This document shows, piece by piece, positions 19,227 to 27,366 of a stretch of DNA of 64,000 nt (position 1 is its first letter; each line of letters begins with the position of its first letter). Both the position numbers and the translations under genes were made by a program. The notes under the pieces were generated by a model, which was given only the letters and a program-made list of their open reading frames with translations, did no database searches and had not been told where the DNA came from. The DNA lies in contig JAXMOK010000003.1 of NCBI GenBank assembly GCA_034669965.1, positions 248,001-312,000 on the forward strand, read 5' to 3'. This DNA is from HXMU1420-13 sp034669965. Lineage in GTDB: Bacteria; Bacteroidota; Rhodothermia; Balneolales; Balneolaceae.

Positions 19227-19248
19227 GGCTCCGATAAATACCGGAGCC
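19227..19248 (-). terminator. Intrinsic terminator of the mS38-like gene
   Basis: Perfect 7-bp stem (GGCTCCG/CGGAGCC) with an 8-base loop. On the minus strand it is followed by a run of six T, then G, then TTT. It lies directly after the stop of the 29-residue gene. On the plus strand it could also stop transcripts from 18473. Confidence 0.85.
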
Positions 19249-19254
19249 TAAAAA

Positions 19255-19344
19255 TTACTTTTTCTTGTGTCTGTTTTTTCTCAGACGCTTTTTACGCTTG
19301 TGCTTTGCAATCTTTGCGCGCTTTCTTTTCTTACCACTTGGCAT
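19255..19344 (-). CDS. mS38/AURKAIP1-COX24-like small ribosomal peptide
   Basis: A 29-residue, extremely basic peptide (MPSGKKRKRAKIAKHKRKKR then LRKNRHKKK). This matches the short AURKAIP1/COX24-domain proteins found throughout Bacteroidota, related to mitochondrial mS38 and actinobacterial bS22, which bind the small ribosomal subunit. It is easily missed because of its size. It has its own terminator 6 bases after the stop. Context (next to an HU gene, on the same strand) is compatible with a constitutive small gene. The family assignment rests on the KKRLRKNRHKKK tail. Confidence 0.85.
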   Translation of the reverse strand: MPSGKKRKRAKIAKHKRKKRLRKNRHKKK

Positions 19345-19417
19345 ACAATATCACCTGAACTTAATAGTGTTTAATTTATCAGTTGCCTAAAATAAGAACT
19401 TTTAATGGTTTTCGAAA

Positions 19418-19711
19418 TCAAATTTTTACTGCCATCGATTCATTTACCGCTTCTTTAAAATCTTTGCTGATTTTAAGCACCGGAACGAACTGTTCAGGTA
19501 CGATTACTTCTACATTCGTTTTAGGATTTCGCGCCACGCGTTGAGCTCTTTTAACTACTTTAAAGCTACCAAAGCCACGTAGTTCAATATTTTCGCCTCT
19601 TTTCATGGCATCAATCACTGTTTCCATGAACCCATTTACCACGGCCTCGGTTTCTACCTTGGTAAGTCCTACCGATGATGAGATGATATCTACAATATCT
19701 GCTTTTGTCAT
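19418..19711 (-). CDS. HU/IHF family DNA-binding protein
   Basis: A 97-residue nucleoid protein with the HU fold: N-terminal helices (KADIVDIISSSVGLTKVETE), the GFGSFKVVKRAQRVARNPKT motif ahead of the DNA-binding arm, and a C-terminal helix. The RNPKT sequence with a short arm is nearer IHF-type proteins than classical HU. It binds and bends DNA. The gene is alone on its strand, 73 bases upstream of the mS38-like start. The 183 bases to the AGCS gene are divergent and AT-rich and would hold both promoters. Confidence 0.95.
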   Translation of the reverse strand: MTKADIVDIISSSVGLTKVETEAVVNGFMETVIDAMKRGENIELRGFGSFKVVKRAQRVARNPKTNVEVIVPEQFVPVLKISKDFKEAVNESMAVKI

Positions 19712-19894
19712 TATGATGAATTTTTAAACCTGTTAGTCTTTATTCGATCTGTCAACCAATAATGAAATCTAAATCGTTCATTTTTGCGTCAAAGAATTTG
19801 ATTACACCCTTTCACGAATACACATCGTCATTTTTATCAAATGTTTTATACTTTGCGTCGATTTTTAAACAGAATATAAAACCAATTTTCGTGC

Positions 19895-21529
19895 ATGGAA
19901 ACTTTTGAAAATGTTGTAGGTACTCTTAATGATCTAGTTTGGAGTACACCCTCCTTTTTCCCGTTTATGGTAGCTGTATTGCTCAGTTTCGGGATTTTTA
20001 TCACCCTTAAACTAGGCTTCGTTCAAGTTCGGCGCTTTAAACACGGTATCTTTTCTGTAATGGGAAAGTACGATTCTCCGGACGCCGTAGGCGACGTGAA
20101 TCACTTTCAAGCGTTAACTACTGCACTCTCAGCAACCGTGGGAATTGGTAATATTGCCGGTGTTGCTATCGCTATTCACTATGGTGGACCCGGCGCATTA
20201 TTTTGGATGTGGGTTACCGCATTTTTTGGGATGGCCATCAAATACACCGAGTGTACGTTGGCTGTAAAATATCGAATTCAAAATGCCGATGGTTCCGTTT
20301 CCGGTGGCCCGATGTATTACATCGAAAAAGGATTAGGACCAAATTGGAAATGGCTAGCCGTATTTTTTGCTGCAATGGCAGTAATTTGCTCGTTCTTAAC
20401 AGGTAATGCGGTGCAAGCTAATACGGTAGCCGACACTTTGAAAAGCACCTTTTTTGTTCCAGGTTGGATTACCGGTTTAGTAACAGCTTCTTTGGTAGGT
20501 TTTGTAATTATCGGCGGTATCAAGCGCATTGGTAAAGTTACTGCAAGCCTGATGCCACTGATGGCAATTATTTATGTATTAGGCGCGCTTATCATCCTTC
20601 TACTCAATGTTGAGAAAGTATTACCTGCTTTCGGCACCATTATTAGTTACGCATTCACACCTCAAGCAGGAATGTATGGTGTTGGATCTGGATTGTTTTT
20701 AACTACACTTGTTTGGGGAATTAAACGTGGGCTGTTCTCTAATGAAGCAGGTCAGGGATCGGCGCCAATTGCCCATGGTGCAGCGCGTACGAAAGAACCT
20801 GTTCGCGAGGGCGTAGTAGCTCTGCTAGAACCTTTTATCGATACCTTGGTTGTTTGTACCATGACTGGGCTAGTTATTATCAGTACTGGAGTTTGGGATC
20901 AAAAGCACGATACCATTTTTACCACAAATGCTTTAGAAACAGAAATCGTCCTCGAAGATGGCGCTGCTTCTTTACTCATTGTAAATGGCGAACCTGAGAA
21001 TGGTTCAATGATTCGTAACGATCATGACATGGGTATTTTCTATGTGGATGAAGCTCGCACTCAGGTTTTCAACGGAACTATTGAAGAAGTTGATGGTGGC
21101 GTTGTAATTACCAATGGATCAGGCCAATCGGTTGAACAGCTATATTCCTCGATCATAGAAAATGGTGCACCACTAACGGCAATAGCATTCGAAGAAGGCC
21201 TAGCTCCTCTGTTTGCCGGCGGTAAGTACATAGTTACGATTTGTGTGATTCTGTTCGGTATTTCAACAGCAATCAGTTGGAGTTACTACGGCGATCGTTC
21301 GATTCAATATCTGGCCGGCGATAAATCTATCATTTACTATAAAATGGTTTATCTGGTGATGCACTTTGTGGGAGCCGTTCTCGCGCTCGAAACTGTTTGG
21401 GCCATTGGAGATATCGCACTTGGTTTGATGACCTTCCCTAATATCATTGCCTTATTTGCACTTTCGGGAGTGGTTGCTACGGCTAGTAAAGTGTACTTCA
21501 AAAAAATGGAAGAATTGGGGGCTAAATAA
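19895..21529 (+). CDS. Alanine/glycine:cation symporter (AGCS family)
   Basis: A 544-residue inner-membrane sodium:amino-acid symporter with about 10-11 hydrophobic helices. Family signatures are intact: TVGIGNIAGVA, the GGPMYYIEKGLG motif, and SNEAGQGSAPIAHGAA. It is 60-90 residues longer than usual. The excess is one hydrophilic insertion (~338-425) between two membrane segments, and the canonical SWSYYGDRS segment resumes after it. Transport of alanine or glycine with Na+ is a family inference. upp follows after 2 bases, so the genes are co-transcribed. Confidence 0.92.
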   Translation: METFENVVGTLNDLVWSTPSFFPFMVAVLLSFGIFITLKLGFVQVRRFKHGIFSVMGKYDSPDAVGDVNHFQALTTALSATVGIGNIAGVAIAIHYGGPGALFWMWVTAFFGMAIKYTECTLAVKYRIQNADGSVSGGPMYYIEKGLGPNWKWLAVFFAAMAVICSFLTGNAVQANTVADTLKSTFFVPGWITGLVTASLVGFVIIGGIKRIGKVTASLMPLMAIIYVLGALIILLLNVEKVLPAFGTIISYAFTPQAGMYGVGSGLFLTTLVWGIKRGLFSNEAGQGSAPIAHGAARTKEPVREGVVALLEPFIDTLVVCTMTGLVIISTGVWDQKHDTIFTTNALETEIVLEDGAASLLIVNGEPENGSMIRNDHDMGIFYVDEARTQVFNGTIEEVDGGVVITNGSGQSVEQLYSSIIENGAPLTAIAFEEGLAPLFAGGKYIVTICVILFGISTAISWSYYGDRSIQYLAGDKSIIYYKMVYLVMHFVGAVLALETVWAIGDIALGLMTFPNIIALFALSGVVATASKVYFKKMEELGAK

Positions 21530-21531
21530 GC

Positions 21532-22158
21532 ATGGAAAAAGTTTCGGTAATTTCGCATCCGGTTGTAGATCGTTATCTCACTTATTTGCGTGATAAGAAT
21601 ACGAATACGGCAGTATTTCGCCGAGCGATGTCGAATATCGGTATCATACTGGCATATCATGCCTTAAATGATTTAAAGCTGGATGAAACCGAAGTCGAAA
21701 CTCCAATTCAAACTACTGTAGGTTATAAACCCGGGCAAGAAGTGGTGGTTATTCCCATCCTTCGAGCCGGGCTTAGCCTGGTTGATGGAATCATCAATTT
21801 TATGCCCGAAGCTAAAGTTGGGCATGTTGGTGTGTATCGCGATGAGGAAACGCATCAACCGGTAAATTACTACGACAATCTGCCCACCGGTCTCGATAAA
21901 GCACTTACATTAGTGGTAGATCCAATGCTGGCAACCGGAGGAAGTGGCTCACATGCTATTCATTTTTTGAAGGAAAATGGGGCTAAAAATATACGTTTTG
22001 TTTGCTTAATTGCCGCCCCAGAAGGTGTAGAGCGCTTACAATCCGATCATCCGGATGTTCCTATTATTACTGCTGCTATCGATGAACGACTTAACGAAAA
22101 CGCCTACATCGTACCGGGCTTAGGTGATGCAGGTGATCGATATTTTGGCACGGTTTAG
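21532..22158 (+). CDS. upp: Uracil phosphoribosyltransferase
   Basis: A 208-residue pyrimidine-salvage enzyme joining uracil and PRPP to give UMP. The PRPP-binding motif VVDPMLATGGS (~128-138) and the uracil-binding C-terminal YIVPGLGDAGDRYFGT are intact, as is PILRAGLSL. The ATG follows the AGCS stop by 2 bases. The 3' end overlaps the likely lptC start by 32 bases, so upp appears embedded in a transporter/LPS operon. Confidence 0.97.
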   Translation: MEKVSVISHPVVDRYLTYLRDKNTNTAVFRRAMSNIGIILAYHALNDLKLDETEVETPIQTTVGYKPGQEVVVIPILRAGLSLVDGIINFMPEAKVGHVGVYRDEETHQPVNYYDNLPTGLDKALTLVVDPMLATGGSGSHAIHFLKENGAKNIRFVCLIAAPEGVERLQSDHPDVPIITAAIDERLNENAYIVPGLGDAGDRYFGTV

Positions 22159-22696
22159 CGCTTATTTAATAGCGATAGTTTTCGTTGCCGTTACAGCTTG
22201 TTCGGGATTAAGCGAATTCGACGAGCAACAAGTTGAACTTGCTTTGGGTGATTCGTTATTAAACTCCACCGAAAGTTGGGGGTTTTCTATGAATATTATC
22301 GAAGGTGGGCGCGTTCGCATGATGATGCAAGGTTCTTATTCGTATAACATTCAACAATCGGGTGAGAACCAAACACGCATTAGTGGGCCTGTCTTCATCG
22401 AAATATTTAATGAAAATGGCACTTTGGAAACAACTGTTTTATGTGATAGTGCTGTTTATGAACCCGATCGAGCTCGATTTGAAATGTTTAGAAATGTAGA
22501 TGTTTCTACCGAAGATGGGAAAAACCTTCGTTCCGATTACCTGCTATGGGAACGCAAAATTGATAAAGTGAGCACGCCGGATTTTGTAATATTTATTTCT
22601 CCACCCGACAGTATTGCAGCAAACGGTTTTTATGGAAACTCAAATCTAACCAATTACACTTTGAACGAGGGTGGTGGTCAGGTGGTGATCGAATAA
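22127..22696 (+). CDS. lptC: LPS-transport periplasmic protein LptC (lipoprotein form)
   Basis: A 189-residue protein with an N-terminal hydrophobic segment ending in the lipobox AVTAC, then an LptC-type beta-jellyroll. Recognisable features are the VLCDSAVYEPDRARFEMFRN strand and the LRSDYLLWERK motif. LptC joins the LptB2FG transporter to the periplasmic bridge carrying LPS to the outer membrane. The ATG at 22127 (or GTG at 22124/22133) lies inside upp. The next gene encodes an OstA-like bridge protein after 1 base, which supports the assignment. E. coli LptC is a membrane protein, not a lipoprotein; the lipoprotein form is usual in this phylum. Confidence 0.85.
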   Translation: MQVIDILARFSAYLIAIVFVAVTACSGLSEFDEQQVELALGDSLLNSTESWGFSMNIIEGGRVRMMMQGSYSYNIQQSGENQTRISGPVFIEIFNENGTLETTVLCDSAVYEPDRARFEMFRNVDVSTEDGKNLRSDYLLWERKIDKVSTPDFVIFISPPDSIAANGFYGNSNLTNYTLNEGGGQVVIE

Positions 22697-22697
22697 T

Positions 22698-24107
22698 ATG
22701 AGGCGATTTCTCAGTTTCATTATTCTCATTCTATGCTTGGGTTCATCTTATGTGAACGCCCAGGATATTGTGGAGCTAATTCGTTTCGATTCTGCAACTT
22801 TATCAGAGGAATCCGGCGAACGCATCCAAACACTTACTAATCCTCGGTTGACCATGCGTAACGTCACCATGGTTTGCGATATCGCTTATCGTTTTCTCGA
22901 TCGCAACGAAATGCACGCCTTCGGTAATATCCAAATTGATACCGATACCGAAAATATCTGGGCCGATACCCTTTTCTATTATACCAATCAGGAACTGTCT
23001 GAATTGCGAGGGCGAGTAATTATCAAACAAGACAGCACCACTCTTTTTGGTGAGAAAGTAGATTACAATTTTACTACAAAAGTGGCCATTTTTCCCAATG
23101 GAATTCGCCTTGAAGACAGTCAAGGTACCTTATTGGCTAAACAAGGCATCTATTTTCAAAACCAAGATAGCGCAGTTTTTCGGCATGAAGTTCAGATTCA
23201 AGACAGTGCCCAATATGCCGAAGGCGATAGCCTATTTATTAATCGAGAGCGAGAGTATTTTCAATTGTACAGCAATGTTTTTGTGGCTGATAGCCTGAAT
23301 GAAGCGTTGCTGACTGGAAACTATCTGGAGGCAGATTCAACCGGACGACGATATGTTCGAGATGATGCTTATTTGATGGATGTGGAGAGTGATACATCCA
23401 AATCGGATACTACTCACATTTTTGCGGGTGAAATTTTACTGATTGATCAAGATTCCACCTCAACCATCGATGCAAACGATAACGTAAAGGTTTGGACTCA
23501 ACGATTCTCTTCTTTATCAGATTCCCTTTATTATGATAGTACCTCTGAGTTATTTACTCTTTCCGGGCAACCCATAGCCTGGAACAAAGATATCCAACTA
23601 AACGGGCCCTTAATTTTTGTTCAACTTGATAGTTCTAATGTCGAATCACTTCGAGCATTTCCTGGGGCATTTGCGGTTCAACAAGATTCGCTAACCTTGC
23701 GTCATCATCAGCTTAAAGGCGACACGCTGTATGCAACTTTCGATAATGGTGATATTTCTGAAATTGAATTATACCCAAACAGTGAACTATTGTATCACAC
23801 AGCCAATGATGCCGGCGAGCCCGATGGAGCCATGGAAAACGCCAGCCCTAAAACTACCCTTTATTTCGAAAACGGAAAGCTGGTTCGGGCCAAAATGGGG
23901 CAAAACCAAGGCTTATTCCTACCAGAATACGATGGACTCGAAGATCGCCAGTTAGATGGTTACTCGTGGAATCCTGAGCTTAGACCACAGAAACCTTCTT
24001 CCCTACCGCTCCCAAGATTTACTCCCATCCCAAAAGAACGCCCCTTTAACCTACCACTACGTTACTTGAATTTTATCGATGAAAGTTCATCTGATCAGAA
24101 AAAATAA
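22698..24107 (+). CDS. OstA-like LPS transport protein (LptA-type bridge)
   Basis: A 469-residue secreted protein with a signal peptide (to about residue 22, VNAQ) and repeated OstA/LptA beta-jellyroll units. Examples of the repeated pattern are IWADTLFYYTNQELSELRGR and LFGEKVDYNFTTKVAIFPNG. In this phylum such long OstA-like proteins replace or extend short LptA. It probably forms the periplasmic bridge for LPS or lipid A together with the LptC encoded just upstream. The last ~40 residues are proline-rich (FTPIPKERPFNLPLRYL). Its 3' end overlaps the oppositely oriented DASS gene by 13 bases. Confidence 0.82.
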   Translation: MRRFLSFIILILCLGSSYVNAQDIVELIRFDSATLSEESGERIQTLTNPRLTMRNVTMVCDIAYRFLDRNEMHAFGNIQIDTDTENIWADTLFYYTNQELSELRGRVIIKQDSTTLFGEKVDYNFTTKVAIFPNGIRLEDSQGTLLAKQGIYFQNQDSAVFRHEVQIQDSAQYAEGDSLFINREREYFQLYSNVFVADSLNEALLTGNYLEADSTGRRYVRDDAYLMDVESDTSKSDTTHIFAGEILLIDQDSTSTIDANDNVKVWTQRFSSLSDSLYYDSTSELFTLSGQPIAWNKDIQLNGPLIFVQLDSSNVESLRAFPGAFAVQQDSLTLRHHQLKGDTLYATFDNGDISEIELYPNSELLYHTANDAGEPDGAMENASPKTTLYFENGKLVRAKMGQNQGLFLPEYDGLEDRQLDGYSWNPELRPQKPSSLPLPRFTPIPKERPFNLPLRYLNFIDESSSDQKK

Positions 24108-25519
24108 TCCTGAAAAAAGTAACAATAAACGGTAATTATCAGGATAGATAAGATGTTCAGGATAACGCCTGATCGTGCCATTTCTCCCATTTTAATATGC
24201 CCACTCGAAAACACAATGGCATTTGGAGGGGTTGAAATCGGAAACATGAAAGCACAGCTAGCTCCGATGGTTAACGGAATGGCTAAGGTAAGTTCATCAA
24301 GCCCGAAAAAACGTGCGATCACAAACGAAACCGGAATAAAAACGGCCACTAGTGCTACATTACTCATAATTTCTGTTAAGAAGACTGCAAACCCACACAC
24401 TACTAATATGATAATTAAAGGAGCGGCGATGGTATTTGCGGAAATCCACTCGCCTAATGCACCTACTACGTTTGTAACTTCTAAACCCTTTGCAAGGCTA
24501 ATACCACCACCAAAAAGCAATAAAATATCCCACGGAAGGCGCTTCATATCTTCCCATTGCAGTAGAGGTTGTGGCTTCTGAGAAACTCCCGAAGGTATCA
24601 TAAACAAAGCGATACTGGCAGCTATTGCTATACCGGTGTCCGATACGTTGGATAGCATCTCAATTTTGGTAATCTGTGATCTAAATATCCATAGTAATGC
24701 GGTACAAACCATTACAATCATCACTCTTCGTTCGCCGGATTTTAGAGATCCTAACGATGCTAGTTCGCCGGATATTAATTTTGTGATTCCGGGTAGCTTT
24801 TTCAGCTTAACAGGATAGATTAGCTTAGTATTTACAAAATAAACTACGGTAAAAAGAATTACGACTAACGGGAACGCAAAAAATAACCAATTAGCAAAAT
24901 TCAGTGCCTCTAAGCCGCTTTCTTCTACAATTCCGGCCAGAACTAAATTTGGTGGCGTTCCTATAATCGTAGTTATCCCTCCAATATTGGCAGCATATGC
25001 AATACCAAGCATGAGTGTTAAGGCAAAATTTTTGGAAGAATCAGGATCATTGAATTTATCTTCTAGCAGTAGCACAACCGACATCCCTATGGGTAGCATC
25101 ATCACGGTAGTTGCGGTATTACTAATCCACATTGAAAGCAATGAGGTAGCTAACATCCCGCCTAAGATTATTCGTGTGGGTTTTTCGCCGGAAACCCGCA
25201 TAATATTGAGCGCTATTCGTCGGTGAAGATTCCATTTTTCTATAGCAAGCCCTAAAACAAATCCCCCAAAAAAGAGATAGATAACAGGATTGGAGTAATT
25301 AATGGTAGTTTCGCGCAGGCTTAAAATATCCAAAATAGGAAAGAGCACGATGGGTATTAAAGCGGTAACTCCAATCGGTAAGGCTGCGGTTACCCACCAA
25401 CTCAGCATCCATCCGGCAATCGCCAACATTCTTATCTGATCGGACTCGTTTCCACCAATCAGGAGAATCAGCAAAAAAATAACCGGGCCTGAAAGAATTT
25501 TTAGTATTGATTGACTCAT
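24095..25519 (-). CDS. DASS/SLC13 family sodium-coupled anion symporter
   Basis: A 474-residue membrane transporter with about 11-12 helices. Family motifs present are the first SNT sequence in SMWISNTATTVMMLPIG, the NIGGITTIIGTPPNLV loop, and the second, SCAFMFPISTPPNAIVF. DASS members carry dicarboxylates, citrate or sulfate with Na+; the substrate cannot be told from sequence. It stands alone on its strand. The 3' end converges on and overlaps the OstA-like gene by 13 bases, with no room for a terminator between them. Confidence 0.92.
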   Translation of the reverse strand: MSQSILKILSGPVIFLLILLIGGNESDQIRMLAIAGWMLSWWVTAALPIGVTALIPIVLFPILDILSLRETTINYSNPVIYLFFGGFVLGLAIEKWNLHRRIALNIMRVSGEKPTRIILGGMLATSLLSMWISNTATTVMMLPIGMSVVLLLEDKFNDPDSSKNFALTLMLGIAYAANIGGITTIIGTPPNLVLAGIVEESGLEALNFANWLFFAFPLVVILFTVVYFVNTKLIYPVKLKKLPGITKLISGELASLGSLKSGERRVMIVMVCTALLWIFRSQITKIEMLSNVSDTGIAIAASIALFMIPSGVSQKPQPLLQWEDMKRLPWDILLLFGGGISLAKGLEVTNVVGALGEWISANTIAAPLIIILVVCGFAVFLTEIMSNVALVAVFIPVSFVIARFFGLDELTLAIPLTIGASCAFMFPISTPPNAIVFSSGHIKMGEMARSGVILNILSILIITVYCYFFQDYFF

Positions 25520-25557
25520 AGCGATGCAAAGAACGTAAATTATTTATGAATAATCAT

Positions 25558-26148
25558 TTAAAATAATGTGTCAATTTTATCCCAGGGCATCTGAAAATGA
25601 TGATAATCGGGTTTATTATCCCAGCGCCCACCCCATTCGGTGAATCCATAAGTGGCAAATAAATCAACAATGGGTTCTACCATTCCTTCTTTCAAAACCG
25701 TTCGATTTACAAAAGGCAACGAATTATCAGGCAACACTTTGATAGAGTTGTTGTATTGATCAAAAAGTAAATAAGGGTTTTGTCGAGGATTTATATCGAT
25801 AGCAACACCATAGGCATGGCTCGACCATCTATTGGTATTCATTATCTGCCTGCCATTGTAAGCTGAGGAATTATTGGCGTTCATTGAGGCTACATCATCA
25901 CCCTCAAACTCATTGATAAGCGAAATACTTTGTATCGGAAAAAAGCGGTTAGCAAGTTCTTTAAATAATTGTTGTACTTCATCTTTTATGGAATCAAGAA
26001 CCATGATTTGCCCTATTTGAGCGAATCCATCATAATTGATATATGGCACATCAACTAACACCAATCGTGAATGGTGAATGGGGCACTCTTTGCGCCAAAT
26101 GTTTTTTTCTTTGAGAATTGAAACCGTCTGATCTGATAAAGCCATTCT
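25558..26148 (-). CDS. M15 family metallopeptidase (D-Ala-D-Ala carboxypeptidase-like)
   Basis: A 196-residue zinc peptidase. Metal ligands are His110 and Asp117 in SSHAYGVAIDINP, and His183 in DYHHFQ. The catalytic acid is likely Glu170 in the FTEWGGRWD motif, as in M15C enzymes that cleave peptidoglycan peptides. There is no signal peptide from any in-frame start, which is odd for such an enzyme. The ATG at 26148 was chosen. An ATG at 26172 directly follows the U-run of a terminator, and the upstream start at 26211 lies before that hairpin. It could be a cytoplasmic or leaderless enzyme, or one that has lost its export signal. Confidence 0.85.
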   Translation of the reverse strand, partial: RMALSDQTVSILKEKNIWRKECPIHHSRLVLVDVPYINYDGFAQIGQIMVLDSIKDEVQQLFKELANRFFPIQSISLINEFEGDDVASMNANNSSAYNGRQIMNTNRWSSHAYGVAIDINPRQNPYLLFDQYNNSIKVLPDNSLPFVNRTVLKEGMVEPIVDLFATYGFTEWGGRWDNKPDYHHFQMPWDKIDTLF

Positions 26149-26178
26149 GGATATTAGAAAAACGTTAGGCATAAAAAA

Positions 26179-26206
26179 AGCCTGTTTCGAATTAACAAAA
26201 CAGGCT
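26179..26206 (-). terminator. Intrinsic terminator upstream of the M15 gene
   Basis: Perfect 9-bp stem (AGCCTGTTT/AAACAGGCT) with a run of seven T after it on the minus strand. It closes the transcript of the decayed gene at 26230-26586. An in-frame ATG (26172) of the M15 reading frame directly follows the T run. Confidence 0.8.
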
Positions 26207-26229
26207 ACCAAAGCAAACGGCGAAGGAAA

Positions 26230-26586
26230 TTATCTATCTGCCCTTTTTAAAATAAATTCTTTCTCTTCGCCTTCAAATTCAGTGTTTAACTAATCTCACC
26301 ACTAATGTAATACCTAGTGTGCTCTATATCAAAAATTTCCAAAGTGAGGGTAACGGTGAACTTATTGCCATCAACAACCCCGTCGGTAAGGGGGATAATT
26401 CCGGCGGGAGTTGTTGCGGCACCAGTTAGGGTCCTTCCATCGGTTTGGAATTGGAATAATAATTCGACCAGTTCTTGTGGAGTTAGCAATTCTCCATTTC
26501 AGCGTTCATCCATTTTGTTGAGTGTCTGCCGAAGCCATTAAAACGAACTGAAAAAAGATTGAATTAACAACTCGTTAGAAAATCAT
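26230..26586 (-). pseudogene. Decayed small secreted beta-rich protein gene, relative of the gene at 26784
   Basis: A gene of about 118 codons broken in several places. From the ATG at 26586 the fourth codon is TAA. The same frame continues as a signal-peptide-like VVNSIFFQFVLMASADTQQN until a TGA. The frame then shifts twice (WNAEME, then LLTPQELVE) into the intact core FQFQTDGRTLTGAATTPAG...DGVVDGNKFTVTL. After a further stop and frameshift the C-terminus reads EFEGEEKEFILKRADR. The order and spacing match the intact 117-residue neighbour (GDNLEGNVTT, NGYVNGNTISFKI, NFTLNRS). The number of independent lesions argues for real decay, though sequencing errors are possible. Confidence 0.75.
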
Positions 26587-26730
26587 AGTTTTGAATTGGT
26601 TTGTTACTATTCGAAAGAAAGATACTAAGACTTAATGCTCGTGCCGATTACAGACCGTTAATATTGCTTAGATGTTTGTAATTTTAGTTGTCAATGTTGA
26701 AGAATGGCTAATTTTTTTTAATCAAAAAAA

Positions 26731-26760
26731 AAGCCTACTCCCTTCTAAAGGAGTAAGCCT
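26731..26760 (-). terminator. Intrinsic terminator of the gene at 26784-27137
   Basis: Stem of about 9 bp with one mismatch (GCCTACTCC/GGAGTAAGC) and a run of nine T on the minus strand. It lies 23 bases after the stop of the small secreted-protein gene. Confidence 0.8.
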
Positions 26761-26783
26761 GTTCTATTCGCTTGTTCTCTTTG

Positions 26784-27137
26784 CTACTTCGTCGATCGAT
26801 TCAGGGTAAAATTTGCTGTATTGCCCTGGTATCGTGTGCTTATCAACAATTGATCTCTTAGTAAGTAACCGGTGTGATACACATCTACATCACCATAAGT
26901 AATCTTAAATGAGATGGTATTACCGTTCACGTATCCATTTTCTATTTTATACTCAATTTCGTTGGTGGTAACATTTCCTTCTAAATTATCACCTTGTGTT
27001 TTCAGGTCGTAAATAACTTCAACTTTACCACTATCGGTGTATTGAAAAGTCGACCATTCTCCTTGTATCTCTTGGGCATCTAAAACTGCTGCTAACGACA
27101 AGATCAGGTTCAATAAAATTGTAATGCTGTACTTCAT
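26784..27137 (-). CDS. Small secreted beta-rich protein, unknown function
   Basis: A 117-residue protein with a signal peptide (cleavage near VLDAQE, residue ~22) and a compact beta-sandwich-like body with the pattern GEWST...G.NLEGNVTT...NGYVNGNTISFKI. Short domains of this pattern occur alone or attached to secreted hydrolases in Bacteroidota, but no activity is established that I can name. It ends at its own terminator. A degenerate relative lies immediately downstream on the same strand, so this looks like a former tandem pair. The ATG at 27137 is well placed for the signal peptide. Confidence 0.7.
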   Translation of the reverse strand: MKYSITILLNLILSLAAVLDAQEIQGEWSTFQYTDSGKVEVIYDLKTQGDNLEGNVTTNEIEYKIENGYVNGNTISFKITYGDVDVYHTGYLLRDQLLISTRYQGNTANFTLNRSTK

Positions 27138-27300
27138 TGCTAACGTATTTTATTTCTTTAATCAAACCTAGGAAGACTTGTTCCGATATACCATTAACTC
27201 CCTTTAAAGTAGAATAGAAGATCTTAATAATTGGTATTCAATTGGCTTGAATACCTATCAAAAATTAATAATTCAGCATATTCTGGTTCAATTTCAAAAA

Positions 27301-27332
27301 AAAAGCGAGTAAGCTTTTCGCCACTCGCTTTT
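27301..27332 (-). terminator. Intrinsic terminator of the EF-G-like gene
   Basis: Perfect 10-bp stem (AAAAGCGAGT/ACTCGCTTTT) with a 12-base loop, followed by more T on the minus strand. It lies 35 bases after the EF-G-like stop. Confidence 0.82.
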
Positions 27333-27366
27333 TCATCGTAAATAATGCACTTGCACTATCTATAAT

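Noticed and set aside
19895..21529. The AGCS insertion as a sequencing frameshift or a fused second gene
   Set aside because: The reading frame is continuous and family motifs resume in frame after it.
26286..26489. The 67-codon frame as an independent small gene
   Set aside because: It starts mid-domain at a TTG with no signal peptide. The missing N- and C-terminal parts are found in other frames beside it, so it is a fragment of a decayed gene.
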